64,000 bases of DNA from Halisarca cf. caerulea (GCA_963170055.1 CAUJGJ010000397.1:3313501-3377500); one strand, 5' to 3'. Shown: positions 1-14,100, counted from the stretch's first letter. Program-made: numbers and translations. The notes: a model not told the origin generated them from the sequence alone.

Positions 1-243
1 TAACCTACAAATTTAAAACAGACATTGGGAATATTGATAAGTCATTTCAAGTTATGTAACTTATCAATGATAGACGGAGGTATGCAGAACCAGACTACAA
101 CAAATGGGAAGATCCAGTTTGGCTGATTGGAAGAAGTCTTGTGAGAACCGCATACTTCCCAAAGTCAGGCTAAGATAGTCCTGCAATTCTCAGGGTACAT
201 GTGCATATCATTTGTAGCTCTCCCATAACACCATCTATAGGGA

Positions 244-3200
244 ATGAGTGCACAACAGAGAAGAAACATCCTGACACAAGCCTCACTGGAAGATGATATA
301 TGGGAGGAGGTCACAAAGGTCATGGATATGTATGAACTGGGAGAGACAAAGGACCAGAGGCTAACTACCAAACAGCTAACATCCAAGTGTCAGTGGAGGC
401 CATACCACATTTCCCCACTCATAACCCTCCCAAGAGACATTCAGGTAATCTTGTGACCAATTTGAACAAACACACTTGGAATTTCATTAACAGTTCTTGT
501 ATTGTAACCTTCTTATAGCCTGTACCAAACATACGAACGGTACTTATCATAATAAATTTAACTATAAACGATGGATGGACGGTGTGCTAGAACCAAAAAA
601 CACCTCAGAAAAAAGGACCCTGTCCATTATTGCTATTTGCACCTGCTAGTATTGCGTAAGACAAAATCGTTGGTTGCCATCTGTCGTGGATCTTCTATTC
701 AAACTTCCTTTTCGTCAATCTACAGGATGAGTGTAAGGCTTTAAAAAGGCTTCAGGAGCGAGACATGTTAGTAAACAACATTTATCCTATTTCAACCTGT
801 TAGAATGATTGTGTGTGTTATAATTGCTGTTTGAGTATAAGCCTAATGAAGATCTTGTTTTGCTAGACAGCAGAATAAAAGTCTGCGGTTGCTGACTATA
901 CGTACAATACATCATCTCTTTCAATCTGCCTTCTTGCACACTTTATGTATAGATTATAAAATTAGTTGCATAACTATTGCACAACTATAGTGACGTGGAG
1001 AAATCACATGCATGGAAGGAAAAAACAGGCAAACACCGCCGTTTGCTTGCACAGATACCTGGCAACGTTAACTTCATTATGGGAAGTACCATATGTATAC
1101 ACTAGTACATGCTATGCTCTTATCTTAGGTTGCATTGCTCAAGGACGTACAAACTGGGGCAAGCTCCATCAAAGATATGATGGAGCGGAGCTCACTTGAA
1201 AGGAAAAGACTCGATATTCAGAGGTGCTTTGTAAAGCTCACAAATGTCAGCTCCTGGTCAGAAGCAGAGGAAAAATTTCCAAATGCAACAGAATCACAGA
1301 ACATCGACCGATTCATGCACATGGAATTTAAGAAGGAAATTCCTCAGGTAACTGTACAATTCATAATAATCTCAACATACAACAGGCTTGCACAGGTTTC
1401 AGAAATGGGTGCAATTACGTATAGGTTCCCAAAAAATCAGAGCGTTTTGTGGCGTTTTTGCCTAGTGCTAACTGTGGCAAGTGAACACCTTAAAATTGTA
1501 TAAACATAATACTCATAGGGAAGCTTGCTACAAGATTTCGCCTGTCTATGAAGGAAATTCGCCAGATTGTTTTGCATTGGCTTCTGTAGCAAGACGATTA
1601 TATGTATTTATCGGAGAACTTTATCTTCTGAATCAGCAGAAGTACGTTTTTTGTTTATTGCTAACTATTATTATGGAAAGTACCATACATATTGAAATTT
1701 TTCGACATTCAAATTGTTCATCTGATCAGACATGTCCATAAACGTTCTAAATATGGACAAAAAGGAGCCTATTCCAATTATTCAGCAAATGCTCTTATTG
1801 TTCGTCATGACCATTGTGACGACACAATATACGTAGAGCGCAATTAAGGTTAATGTTGACACTGTCATCTTCTCCGTAACAGCAACATTCAGTGTCATGT
1901 AGATTATCATTCGTTACAACCTTTTAGGCATACATAATTTCATGCACTCACTGTTTGCATTTGAAAAGGAGTCTAAATTGTAGTTCTGGGACCAATATGT
2001 CTTGAGATATATGGAATTCACAAACAGACATAGCAATTTTCAGCCTACAACCCGCCATTTTTGTGTGATCTAACTATTGGTCTTCTGTTCTAATTGTTCT
2101 ATCTATGTACGTATGGTTCTAATGTTTCAACAGTCTTGACTACTTGTACCAAATTGTTCCAAATAATGGGAAATTCTCTGATTCAGAACATTGTTGTAAT
2201 GAAAAATTAAAACATATATGGTACCATACGTAGCATTGCATTTGGTCCAGCAGAAATGTAACATTCATTTATCATTCAACATTATAGGCATTCAGAAACT
2301 ACTGTGACAAGGTCATCACAGGTAGCAATCTGCCACAAGAGTTGGTCACTGTGCTACCAAGCAGCATTCACACAGCAGAGATGGTAAAGGCAGACTACGA
2401 TACGTTTAAAGGAGCAGATATTATTATTCTGCAAATTGGAACGGTCAGTATGCAGAGTTACTTGAATCACAATACTCCTTCATGTATTCCACACCTGTGA
2501 AATGTTCTTTTCACCGTTAATGTTCCTGCCTCAATGACTCCTAAACCTTTGCTAGAAAATCTTATGTGTACATAAAGACGTGTTCACACTTGACTCATAA
2601 TCCGGATCAAATCCAGATCGAACCTGGATAGTCGGGTTCTTGAACACGTGGTGTCATGTGATTATGTACGTCACAAAAGACTTCCTGCTTAGAATTACGA
2701 AGTGCAGTGTGAACAGGACTAATCAATCCAGATTGGATCCAGATCACTTCATATCTGGATCCAATCAGGATTAAATCTAGATCAATTAAGTGTGAACGCG
2801 GCTAAAGTCCACAATCGATCCTGCCTCATAGTAAGCCTTAATATACGTACTTCTAATGAGTGTCATTTAATACTGTATACAGTGATTACTTCATAAATTG
2901 CATACTTGTACTGCATTGTCTCAAACATTTACCAAATGTAAGAATAGAAACATCTGTATATTTTGGACAAACATTTTCAACAGTATTTCAGCTAGAGTAC
3001 AAGTAAACCAAACACAAAACTACATTATCCCCACACTACAAATTTTGCAGGACTGTTCTGAAAGTGATGCCATTAAAATGGTGAAGGTAGCCCTCAATTT
3101 CAACACCACTACTGCCATGATGAGATGGTATGCCATAGCTGTGGCTGTACCACTTGCTCTGGTCAAGCAAGTGTACCAGCTATTTGAGCAGTCTGAGATG

Positions 3201-4944
3201 GACTCCACTACACCAGCATACATACATGTAGCAGAGAACACCCCGCAAGGTGGGTTTTTAAGCATACATACGTATTTTACTAACAGCTAAACAAACTATG
3301 CCTCATCAAGTTGCTACACGTACAATAGACGGGATACTTACATTATCTCCTACTTTCTCAATGCAGCTCCTAACAGTGAACTTGGACTGGTTCACTCCTT
3401 ACATGGCCTCATAGTTGGTAGCTGGGCATCAGAGCCAGTGCATACCTTCACTGTCTGCCACTCCAGTTTGTTTCAAGGGGAAACCTGGACTGATGCAATA
3501 GCAGACCTTGTGAAACATCTGAAGAAGTGCAGGCCTATCACCAATATTGTGCACATGATGGCTACTGACGGTAAGAAATGTGTCCCTATATACATACAGT
3601 ATATAGATACTCCAACCAACACCAGAATAGGCAACTCCCATTTTGCAGTATAACTGAAAGTCTAAGTTTATACTGTTAAGACATAGTTTACTGTTACTTG
3701 GAGCCACCTATGAAATACAGCCAAGCAATGCCATCACTGAAGTTTTCAAGACAGAGAAGACATTTCACATCCCCTAGCTGCTTTTAGACATGCTTAGAAA
3801 TGATATGAAACCCTTTGAGCGGTTGGATTCAACTGCATTCGTATTCATACCAAGAATAACCTATCATTGCCAAGATCAGTACAAATATTAACTATGCATG
3901 TGATAGATAGATTGATTGATTGATTAATAATGGTCTTATACGTATGTATGCTGCACAACTGTTACTCAGACACTACTATTGCCCTCTGAAATTCTACAGA
4001 GTTTCTATACGCCCTTCAACCAGTGTTCTCCCCAGAAAAAAATCAAGGAATGTGGGGTGTCGCGTGCTACCGCACATCTATGTGTGCCAATAAGCCACCT
4101 TCACAGTTCACGGTGGACATCTGCATAAGACAAATTGCTGCCAGCTTAATTTGTGTGCATTCTGCCCATGAGCTTACATGGTGACAGTTGCACACTGCCA
4201 ATCATCACTAGTTTGGCTTTATTTAAATATCACTTCCCAATACCATTACTATACAGTATTACAATAGTAATGTATGTATAATCTAAATCCTGTACTTCTG
4301 TGACCTTGCTAGGTAAACACACAGGATATTGGAAGGCTTCTATTAGTTTTGAAGGCGTATTGGCCGATTTGCCTTCAGCAAGGAAGGAATATTGGGCCAA
4401 TATGCCTTAATGTATGTAGGGAGAACCCTGCTTCAACAGTTTCAACATACGTACATCGTGTGGTGTTGTACATTTGAAAAGTATAATGTGATTTTTCAGT
4501 ACATGTGTCTAAAAAGCTACAACAGGGGCTTGTCACTACACAAACACTGGGCTAAGCATTGTACTCATCTGAGAGAAGACGTTGCTCTCTGTCTCAGTCT
4601 TGAAAGGTTTTGAACAATTTGTGTGGTTGCACATATAATAGCTATTGTATGGCTAGCTGGATATTGGCATATTTATTGCCCGAGTCAAGTGTTTGTGATC
4701 AGTTCTAACCGCAAATAGGGCAACAACAAACAAGTAATTCGAGTTATCTTGAAAGCATTGGAGTGTAAGTGCACAGCTGAACATTCATTGAACATACTGT
4801 TTATTGTAACTGGACGATTGTTTTGAAAACAATTGCCATATTTGGCAATTGTTTTCAAAACAATTCCTATAACTCATTTCTGTATAAATTCATACTTCTC
4901 TATTACTATTGTATAAATTCTCTATTATAAGACTTTTCTTCAAA

Positions 4945-4990
<46 letters not shown>

Positions 4991-6429
4991 GACGAGCGTT
5001 ACACACCGGAAGTCCAAATGAAAACAATATAGGGGCTACCACAGGCAGCCCCTAAAAATACTGCCCTGTTGGTCCCTTTAATGTATGCCCAACAATACAA
5101 CAAGTGGTAATATTACCAATGGAAGGACACCTAAAATACGTAAAAGGTACCACACCATTTTTTCAGCCAGGCTTCTTAGACTAATAGCCTACCTACGTAT
5201 ATTCATAACAATAATAATGCAAACAGTTATCTCGCAAGTGATCCACAAAACTTACATTCCACAAAAAATTCGAACAATAGAGTATATCAATTTTGGAGTT
5301 GCCCAACTCCGTGCTGGTTTCAAGACTACGTAGGTTTGAGTATCCATGGTCCCTACACTAGGTTTCTGGAAAGTGGTGTGCCCAGCAAAAAGGCGGTACA
5401 GTGAAACATATATATTATAAAGACTACTCATGGGACCAAGTGATCATAGTCTTATAGACAGGTGGTCTTTGTGTAAAGGTACGTACAATAATATGGGTTT
5501 AGTAGTTCATGGACCAGTCTACAGTGGTCTCCATAGGCAATTTTGTGTGTGCCTAATTACGTAAGCGCCCACGCACCGTCATTCCCAATACCCAGGTGGT
5601 CTTTTAAGACAGGTTTTACTGTAATAACAATAGTCAGAGAAATTGCTTCAGAATTAAAAAAAACATGACAACGTGGCAAATCAAATAAGCATACCGGGTT
5701 TAAAGACCCACTCCGTTTGGTGCACCAAGAGAACTCTCAGCTTATGTGGAAAACACTACACGGCACGATTCTGTACACCAAACACAATCGTAGACACTCT
5801 ACACGTTACCATTAAGTAGTACCATAGATAATACAAAAAATCAATACCCTAACCTAAAGGTGACGAGACATTACCAGAACTAACATCGATTGTGTTATAA
5901 AAAAGTCACATACCTTCTTTGTACCTGAGTATAGTACACGTGAGGCTCCAAAGCGCTCGATCTCGACCACGTTACGTATGTCCAACTCATTATTCTCCCA
6001 GCTTTCCCTGGAGAATAGCAGTCCACTGGGCAGGCGCAAAAGCACGTGTTACTAGGATACATACGTGACTACGTGTCTGGCGTTGCCGAGCCCCTTCCGT
6101 CGGTGACGTCATGCAGTCTTGTTACGTCAGACTATGACCATGTAGGATTCACAAATTTGTGCAACCTGAGCGTCACAGTGCCTATTTCCTATGTATTATG
6201 GTCAATCTACTTGTATGAGGATTCACAAATTTGTAAAACCTTGCATTATCATACTAGCTGCTTTTGCATACTATTTTTTTAAATTATATCTAATTTACTG
6301 CTGTGTGTTTGATTACATATTGATCTCATTTTAGGCTGTGTTGCTGATGTAGGAAGAGCACTTGAACTGTCAACCTTTATTATTCCTACAGACGAAGAGC
6401 ATGCTGCAAACTGTTTTAGCCCAAATTAA
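244..6429 (+). CDS. six-exon gene of unknown function (possible degenerate methyltransferase-like fold)
   Basis: Six exons join in frame with GT-AG introns: about 244-444, 1129-1347, 2288-2443, 3051-3249, 3367-3570 and 6335-6429 (stop TAA), giving about 357 residues. All phases match, which argues against chance. I chose the ATG at 244, but an acceptor-like TAG lies just before it, so an upstream exon is possible. I do not recognise the protein. The late part has the order ADIIILQIG, then FQGETW, then TNIVHMMATDG. This is loosely like a permuted methyltransferase with a decayed DPPW motif before a decayed glycine-rich motif, but the key residues are missing. The third intron-exon region holds a 227-bp MITE, and the last intron (2.8 kb) holds a hairpin-ended element. 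It could be a host gene or an old TE gene; the exon structure is better supported than any function. Confidence 0.5.
2576..2802. mobile_element. short TIR element (MITE), PIF/Harbinger-like
   Basis: The two ends are imperfect inverted repeats (GTTCACACTT near the left end, its reverse complement near the right), and the interior holds repeated GGATC/AGATC-rich inverted blocks. TAA stands on both sides (2573-2575 and 2803-2805), as expected of the 3-bp target duplication of PIF/Harbinger elements. It codes for nothing. It sits inside an intron of the six-exon gene. Confidence 0.5.
4720..5060 (-). mobile_element. hairpin-ended (TA)n element, family A, copy 1
   Basis: Reading on the minus strand, it starts with a short GC-rich hairpin (GGGGCTGCC...AGCCCC), then TATATTGTTTT, an ACTTCCGG block, a (TA)n tract (about 4953-4988), and a perfect palindrome at about 4820-4866 built from ATTGTTTTGAAAACAAT. 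It ends in a truncated CGAATTACTTGTTT motif. A near-identical copy lies on the other strand at 50150-50480. It is non-coding and lies in the last intron of the six-exon gene. Confidence 0.65.
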
Positions 6430-6739
6430 TATACACTATGTATCTTACAAGTATACTTAGTTAACATGTCCATCATTATAAAATTTAAGTATATTTGCTG
6501 TAGCATGCATGCATTAATTATATTGTCAGTTTTATACACTTATTCCAAACCATTTCACATTACATAATGAAGAAATGATGATGTAAGACATTGGAACATT
6601 GAATATTCAGAGGATGTACTGTTTTTACCTGAGCAGAGTAGAAAACAGACACTAGCTAAATCACAATGAAATAATGCCCCAAACACATTATATTGGAATT
6701 TGCCATTCATAATTGGAAGGTGTTGTGTAAGAATATGTA

Positions 6740-6837
6740 AAATATACGATTATACTACACAATCACCCCACACATCCATATGGTATACTGCTGCACTAAT
6801 TTAACCTTTTCTTACTGCAATATACATTGTACACATG

Positions 6838-6899
<62 letters not shown>

Positions 6900-6960
6900 C
6901 ACACACACACGCAAATACACACACCCACACACCCATACATGCACACACACATACATGTGG

Positions 6961-7020
<60 letters not shown>

Positions 7021-7150
7021 ACATATGTAAAATATACAAACTTAAGTTTATACACCACAACCACCCCACATACTCATGCACTAACATACCTTTTCTTACT
7101 ACACTATGTCCATACACACCAACAAACAAACACACACACATAACACATAG
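6740..7150. repeat. (CA)n microsatellite pair inside a duplicated flank
   Basis: Two long CA tracts (about 6840-6910 and 6966-7018) are separated by a CA-rich spacer. The unique sequence before them (about 6740-6830: AAATATAC, CACCCCACA, CACTAA...CCTTTTCTTACT) recurs after them (about 7028-7110), so a short segment was duplicated around the microsatellite. The His-Thr and Cys-Val ORFs here are only the repeat. The stretch 6430-6740 shows nothing I can support. Confidence 0.85.
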
Positions 7151-7213
7151 AAAAGTATTTACTGCTTCGCTGGGCTTTCAGAAGCCAATTTAGTTATGTG
7201 AATTCATTTTATC

Positions 7214-8122
7214 ATGACATACCATTTATTTATTTATCTTTTCCTGCAGGGTAGAGTTTCTAGCAAGATTTATGGTGCACGTAATCACCAGTATAGCTTG
7301 GTGCAACAGCATGTAGCTGAGTTATTAGATTGTATTACTTGTAAATGTCTATGTAGTCAGCACAAGTGCAACATTTGCATATTTCACATTTATCCACATG
7401 GCCAGATAGTCAAGTTTGTCCACAAGAGCTGTTTATCAGCTACGGGCTGTACCTCAGATAATTTAGTGTTTCTTCTCCTAGTCTATTTCCTTTTACTACT
7501 TTCTGGGGATGTAGAATTGAATCCTGGGCCCAAATGTTCATGTAACATAATATTAAACTCATTAAACTCTAAATGTTTTTGTGTAATGGTTGTTTCCTTT
7601 ATAATGCTGTTGATGTTTGCTATCGATTTTGTATTAACTCGTCCGTTTAATAAATGTAATGTGAGTCAAATTGAAAATACGCAACACTATTTCGGTAATA
7701 ATTTGACTCACAGTAAGATGGTAACTAACTATAGAGAGTGTACAGACCTGAAATTTCATTGTCTACAAATATGTCCAAATCTGACAAATATGTCGCATTA
7801 TGTTGTCTTTTCAGTAGTAATAAAAAGACGTCGCCGTTCTGTGTTTAATGAGCACTTATCGAAACGTTCGTTTTATTACGCACGATTATTACTATTACTG
7901 TTACTCTTAGCTGGCGATGTCGAACGTAATCCAGGACCTGTAGACAGCATGGAAGATAAACAGAAGAAAAATTGTATATCTACTGTAATGGATTGCAGTG
8001 ACAGGGACAAGGAACTCAAAGAAAAAAGTAGCAATTCTCATGTTGTAGATAGACTGAAACAATTTGCTATTAGTCAAAGGAAACATCGGGAGAAGGAGAG
8101 TATAGAACAGAGAGAATCCTGA
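7214..8122 (+). CDS. N-terminal part of Helitron polyprotein with two 2A motifs
   Basis: 302 residues in the same frame as the Rep/helicase ORF, separated from it only by TGA at 8120-8122. Segment 1 (to residue 106) is Cys-rich (CITCKCLC, CNIC) and ends in a hydrophobic run into GDVELNPGP. Segment 2 (about 135 residues) has a membrane-spanning stretch near residues 122-143, NLT and NMS sequons, a basic RRRRS patch and a leucine run ending in GDVERNPGP. Segment 3 starts with the final Pro and turns into a charged coiled coil. The ATG at 7214 is in frame, but a good splice acceptor (TTTCCTGCAG) ends at 7249, so the true start may lie in an upstream exon. The 2A family is known to make ribosomes skip the Gly-Pro bond; three chains from one ORF is inference. 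Confidence 0.8.
   Translation: MTYHLFIYLFLQGRVSSKIYGARNHQYSLVQQHVAELLDCITCKCLCSQHKCNICIFHIYPHGQIVKFVHKSCLSATGCTSDNLVFLLLVYFLLLLSGDVELNPGPKCSCNIILNSLNSKCFCVMVVSFIMLLMFAIDFVLTRPFNKCNVSQIENTQHYFGNNLTHSKMVTNYRECTDLKFHCLQICPNLTNMSHYVVFSVVIKRRRRSVFNEHLSKRSFYYARLLLLLLLLAGDVERNPGPVDSMEDKQKKNCISTVMDCSDRDKELKEKSSNSHVVDRLKQFAISQRKHREKESIEQRES
7502..7531 (+). other. 2A translation-skipping motif 1 (SGDVELNPGP)
   Basis: Matches the 2A consensus D-x-E-x-N-P-G-P and follows a leucine-rich stretch, as 2A sequences require. It would release the Cys-rich leader after the Gly. Confidence 0.9.
7910..7939 (+). other. 2A translation-skipping motif 2 (AGDVERNPGP)
   Basis: Second consensus 2A, preceded by a run of eight leucines. 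It would release the membrane peptide and let the replication protein begin with Pro. Confidence 0.9.
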
Positions 8123-8131
8123 CTTAAAGTG

Positions 8132-11100
8132 ATGCAGATTACACAGAAAAAACGCATTGAACTGGAGACTGCAGAAGAACGTGACAAGAGGCTAGGGATA
8201 TTAGTTGCAAATCAACACAAACATTTGGAAAAGGAGACAGCAGAAGAAAGAGATAAGAGGCTGAAAGTATTGTTTACAAATCGAGAGAAACGATTAGAGG
8301 AGGAAACTGAAGAGATGAGGTCAAAAAAACTTAAAGTGTACCAGGAATACAGAAAGAAGCAGCTGGACAAAGAAACTCCTGAAGAACGAACAGCAAGACT
8401 GGAAATGATGGCAAAATATAGGAAAGCTAAGTTGGAAATGGCAACAGAAGAGGAAGAAATGAAGAATAAGGAAAATGCTTTCCAAAGAAAACGGCGATGG
8501 CAGGAAGGGGAATCCGAAGAAGCAAAAAAGGAAAGACTGGTAAAGGAAAGATTGCAAAAGAAGCAAGCCAGGGAAAAGCAAAAATGTGCAGAACAAGTTG
8601 GCAAGAACTATGAGGATGAAGAATTAAAGGGAAAGGTCCAACAGCAACAAGAAAGGAAGCGACGATGGAAAGAAGGGGAATCAGAGGAAGCAAAAAGAGC
8701 AAGGCTAGAGAAAGATAGGCTACGTAAGAAGCAAGCTCGGGAAAGAAAGCAGAGTAAATCTATGGAGGAAAATGGACTTTCAGAACAGCAGCAAACCGCA
8801 CCACTGACCAAGTCTGAAGCACAAATTGTCTCCAACAGAGACAAATTCTTAAGGGCTATATGTAATGGACCGTCTTGTGCATGCTTTGCATGTCTAAAGT
8901 TGTGCTATAAAGAGAATGCTCATTTGTGTTCAAGTGAGGACGCAAACAAACTTACATCACATGTAAGTGGAAATTCACAATTCCTTACTGCTGAATGGTT
9001 CTGCAATAGATGTATATCAGCACTGAATAGGAAGAAAATTCCCAGCACTTCAAGGTGGAATAGAATGAGTACTGCTTCTGTACCTACAGAACTTCAAGAC
9101 CTGAACAGCATGGAAGAGCGTCTCATTGCACGTGTGGCACCATTTATGAAGTTAGTTCTTCTGCCACGTGGTGGACAAAGAGGAATAACTGGACAGGTGA
9201 TCAACTTTCCATCATCCATGACTGAAGTCTTAAATCAACTTCCACGACCAGCAACCGGTAGCGACATTGTGTACATAAAACCACCCACTGCATCGAAAGA
9301 ATCCAAGTCATTGTATTATCGGTGTCGCTATACTATTGTAATGAATGCATTGCAATGGTTGAAAGAAAACAACTCTGCTTACAAGAATGTGAAAATCACA
9401 GAGCATTGCCAGGAGAACTTTGTGGAAACTGAAAATGAGGAAGAGGCAATGGAAGAATCAGGTGTTGTCCGCAGTGATTTCCTGATGCCAGATGTACCAG
9501 TAACCAACTACTTGCAAGAAGGTTCTTTTCCAGTGCATCAACTTGAGAAGATCACCCGCGCTCCACTGAGCATTTTCAACGATCAACAACTTGAGGTTCT
9601 GGCTTTTCCAACACTTTACCCTAATGGAAACAATGGATTTGGTACTCATCGACAATTTTCAATTACACCTTTGGACTATTTTCAATCAAGAATAATGAGT
9701 AAAGATTCATGCTGGGCCAAACACCCATCATATATATTCTGGGCGTGTAACATTGTGGAAGCAATAAAATTACAAAGTAGTATATCAATTGCTCTCCGCC
9801 TTCGAAATCCAACATCCGGAAGGAAGAACAAACAAAAGAAAACTTTGACAGCGGGAGAATTGCGAAGCACTGGAGTAGGGGAAAATCCCGATGTTCATGA
9901 AAACTGTTATAGCTTCATGCGAGACATTAGAGGAACTGCAGCGTACTGGCAATCAGCAAGGATACAACTGTTTGCAATGCTACGTACACTTGGTCCACCC
10001 ACTTTCTTTATCACTTTTAGTGCAGATGATCACCACTGGAAAGATTTGATGGTGGTTTTAGCAAGTTGCAGCGGAAGGAATATCTCCAAAGAACAAGTGG
10101 ATGAGCTGTCTGACGAAGAAAGAAGAACACTTATGACAAGCAATCCTGTTGTCACAGCACGCCACTTTCAACACTGTTTCCAATGCCTAGTAAAAGAAAT
10201 TATAAAGGGATCTGGAAGGCCAATTGGAGAGGTAACGGATTTCTTTTGGAGAGTAGAATTTCAACTCAGAGGATCGCCACACATTCACTCCCTGTGGTGG
10301 ATCAAAGATGACCCTAATCTTGATACGGTAGAGGGAAGAACGGCAGCTCCTGACTTTATCGATCATTACATTTCTGCCAGAATTTCAGAAGAAGGATGTG
10401 GTGAGGACAGCTTGCGGTCTGTAGTTCTTCGAGTTCAGAAACATAATCATACGTCTACTTGCACCAAGAAAGACAAAAGAAAAAAATCAAAAGAATGTCG
10501 TTTTGACTTTCCACAACCTCTATCGTCCACTACTCGTCTCAAGAATAATGAAGATGTAGGTAACAAGTCCCGGTTCTATATTCTGAGGAGAACCGATGGT
10601 GAAGAAAACGTCAACCCGTATAATGCTCCACTACTTTTAGCATGGCAGGCCAACATGGATATACAGTTGATTGGATCGGTTTATGGGACAGCATCTTACA
10701 TTTGTTCATACATGTGCAAAGGTGAGAGCGAAGAGGTGAAAATGGCTATCAGTGATTCCCTCCAATCACTTGCACCCAATGCTTCACTTCGAAAAAGATT
10801 ATCTAAATTGGGAAACACTATGCTTTCACATAGGCAGCTAAGTGGCCAAGAAGCAGCCTATCGGTTGTGCCACTTACCATTAAAGGATTCGTCGCGTAAA
10901 GTTGTCTTTGTCAACACTGTTCCTCCCGAAAAGAGAACAAGGATTCTCAAGAATCGGTCCGAGTTACTTGAGCTGGATGACATGGATACAAATCTTTTTC
11001 AACCTGGACTATTTGACAGATATGCTGCAAGACCACAGGAAGATGAATTTGAGAAGATGACGTTGGCTCACTTTTCTGTATGGTATGATAGTGTATATAA

Positions 11101-14100
11101 TAGAGATGACACACCAAAGGGCAGCAGTGGGCGTCACATTCAGCCTCGATTCCAATTGCAAGGCAATCTGGGATGGATCAAACTTCGTACAAAGCAAGCG
11201 TGCCATCGAACACCCATTATGACACCACAAAGTCACGGTGACAACTATTACTATTCACTGTTGCTGTTGTACATTCCGTGGAGATGTGAGAAGGAGGACT
11301 TACTTCAAAAGCATGACAGCGCATTGTCAGCTTTCATTGCTCGTGAAAAGGAGATGAAAGTGCTGAATTGTGAACACTATACTTTTGCAGAGGAAGTGCA
11401 AAGAGCAGTGCAGCAATTGCAAGCAATTTCCGATGGCGCATACATGGATTTGGTTGCACCAAATGTTCAACATGGTGAACGGGAAGATGCTACTCATGTA
11501 CCAGAGGAACTGGACCATGGTTTACACAATGCTGAAAATTATGTACAAGATGAACAGGTGGATGTAGATGCTCTTTCCACAGTAGCAGATGATGATAATG
11601 CCAATGGAGCCCTCACACGCATGCGCCTCACTGATAAGGCCTTCACAGAATTGGTATGCAATTTGAATGCAAAACAGAGAGAAGCATTTGACATGGTAGT
11701 ACAGTATACAAGCGCGTTACACAAATTTCATCTCGGACAGGAGGCCCAACCTAAGCCCATCCGCATCTTCATAACTGGTGGTGCAGGGACGGGAAAGTCT
11801 TACGTGATTCGTGCCATCAGAGAACACATCGAGAGGTCAGTGCAAGGAAGTGAGGAAGTTCATGGATGCATGGTCATGGCACCAACAGATGTAGCTGCAT
11901 TCAATGTGGACGGCCTAACTATTCACAGAGCACTTAATCTTCAAGTTGAGCATAGAAGATCTGCCTACCATTTAAAGTTAACGGCTGTAGCACTTCGAGA
12001 GCTGAGGATGATGTGGAGAGGCATACATACCATCATCATTGATGAAATTAGCATGGTATCGTATGAGGTTCTTCAGTCTGTCCACTATCGACTGTGTGAG
12101 ATATTTGCCAATGATGACATCTTTGGAGGACTAAATGTGATTGCAGTTGGTGACTTTTATCAGCTTTCACCTGTCAATGGACACTTTGTGTTTAGTGTGA
12201 CAAAACTCCAGTCGAAACGCTTGGCATCTCACCTTTGGAAGGACTGCTTTCAAATAGTAGAATTAACTGAAAATGTGAGACAACAAAAGGATTCGTCCTT
12301 TTCAGACCTATTGAATCATGTTCGAGTAGGAAAGCAAACGGAACAGGATATTAAGTTGCTGGAAAGTCGCATGGTGGCAGGAAACAACATTGATCTATCA
12401 AAGCCACCATTTGAAAAGGCTCTTAGGTTGTTCCCTCGTGTTGCAGATTGCAATGCATTTAATGAAGGAGAATTGATGAAACTGTCTTCTTCTACCCCAA
12501 TCTTTGAATTTGAAGCAAATCATGTGCTTTTAGAAAACAGAAGATCGACTTATGGGGCAGTCTCGTATGAGAAAGTGACCGAAGAATTAATTCCAGAGGA
12601 TGACAAGGAATGTGGAGGACTACCAAGAAGGCTAAAGATGACACTAGGAGCTGAAGTCATGCTACGACGTAACATCAAGTGTGGAGATGGGCTAGTGAAT
12701 GGAGCCCAAGGAGTCATTGTGGGATTCAAGTGGGGTGGAAAACAGAATACACAGCCCTCACATGGATCCTTACCTGAAATTGTATATGTAAAGTTTCACG
12801 ATCCAAGAGTTGGACAGTTTACCAAAGTGTACATCCCCAATGGACAACAAGAGGCAGTGGCCATTGAACCCATGTCAGTGCGATTCTATGGACGGCAAGG
12901 CACTGTTCTACAGCGGACTCAGATACCCTTAATTTTGTGTTGGGCTGCCACTTTACACAAAGTGCAAGGTCTGTCACTTGATTCTGCTGTGTTGGACCTC
13001 GGAGAGAAAGCTTTTGAGGCCGGAATGTCTTATGTGGCATTAAGTCGGGTGAGGACATTAAATGGCATAGCACTGGTGAAATTTGAACCCAAGAAGCTTT
13101 ATGCCAACAAAAGGGTGGACAAGGAAATGGAGCGTTTGAGAAGTATACAGCACGCCATAGGTTGTAGTCAGCCAAGTCAAGACAATTCAGAGGTGCTGCC
13201 GGTGGATTTGTCACAGTCTCAGGAGGATGAACCACCCACTTCTCTTCAAGATATAAGCATGATGGAAACAGATTTGGATGACTTTTTGAGGGACATCTTG
13301 GAGGAAATGAAGAGAGTCGAACCAGTAGTACAATTATCAAGTCAAGAAATTCACACAACATGTATGAAAGAGGTGAGAGAATTTATGCGGAACATTCAGG
13401 ACATTCTCAAAAGTAAAAAGAAAGAGTCAATGGAAGAATTAAAAGAATTGATGGAAGCTAAGAAGGTTGCTATGAATACTGTAATAAATGAGGTTAACAA
13501 ACAGGAAAATGACATTTTCAATCTTGAAACTCATGTGGTGGACATGTCTGTACAAGAGGAACTTTTGCCCTCATTTACATCACAATATGTTCCAGTGAGG
13601 ACAACGGGCGATGGGAACTGTATGTACAATACCATCTCCATTGCACTGCATGGTACAGAAGAATTTGCAGCACATCTGAGAGCAATCACTGTGTACAGCT
13701 TATTACAAAATAAGAAGCATATGTTTGAGGTGATGAAGCCTAGTACACAACTATTATTACGTAATGTGGATCGAAATGAAGAAAATATTACAGCAATTAC
13801 AGAAAGGGAATGGAGCAAAATTTTGCAAGAAGCAGCTGAAGATCAATGCTGGGGAAATCATTTCCACTTACATGCCTTGTGTCTTATGTTAAAGAGGCCA
13901 ATATACATGTATGGCTATATGCGACACAGAAGTGTAGGAGAACTTGGCAGAGTGGATGTAAACAGTTCATCTGTGGAGATTGAACGATTGTTTCAACAGA
14001 AAGACAGGAGAATGAACAATCACATCAAGTATTTGCCTTTGGTTGAAGAATACCCCGTCATCAGAGGCTTTTTCGACTCTTCTCATTTCACAGCATTACT

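Noticed and set aside
1..240. Open stretch RRYAEPDYNKWEDPVW before 165 as a terminal exon
   Set aside because: No clear acceptor and the upstream gene would lie outside the window; cannot be supported.
724..770. Possible extra exon of the 244-6429 gene
   Set aside because: No donor in the right phase; leaving it out keeps the frame intact.
6780..7193. His-Thr and Cys-Val ORFs over 100 codons here and at 19500-22400, 25000-25400, 48300-48930 and 51000-51590
   Set aside because: They are translations of CA/TG microsatellites in several frames; no conserved protein.
8120..8122. TGA between the 2A region and RepHel as programmed readthrough
   Set aside because: Other TE genes here have similar lone TGAs and the coiled-coil register predicts Arg, so CpG decay is simpler; kept only as a finding to test.
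8212..8844. Long minus-strand ORFs opposite the Helitron coiled coil, and 12819-13361 minus
   Set aside because: Shadows of a strongly biased plus-strand coding sequence; no family motif.
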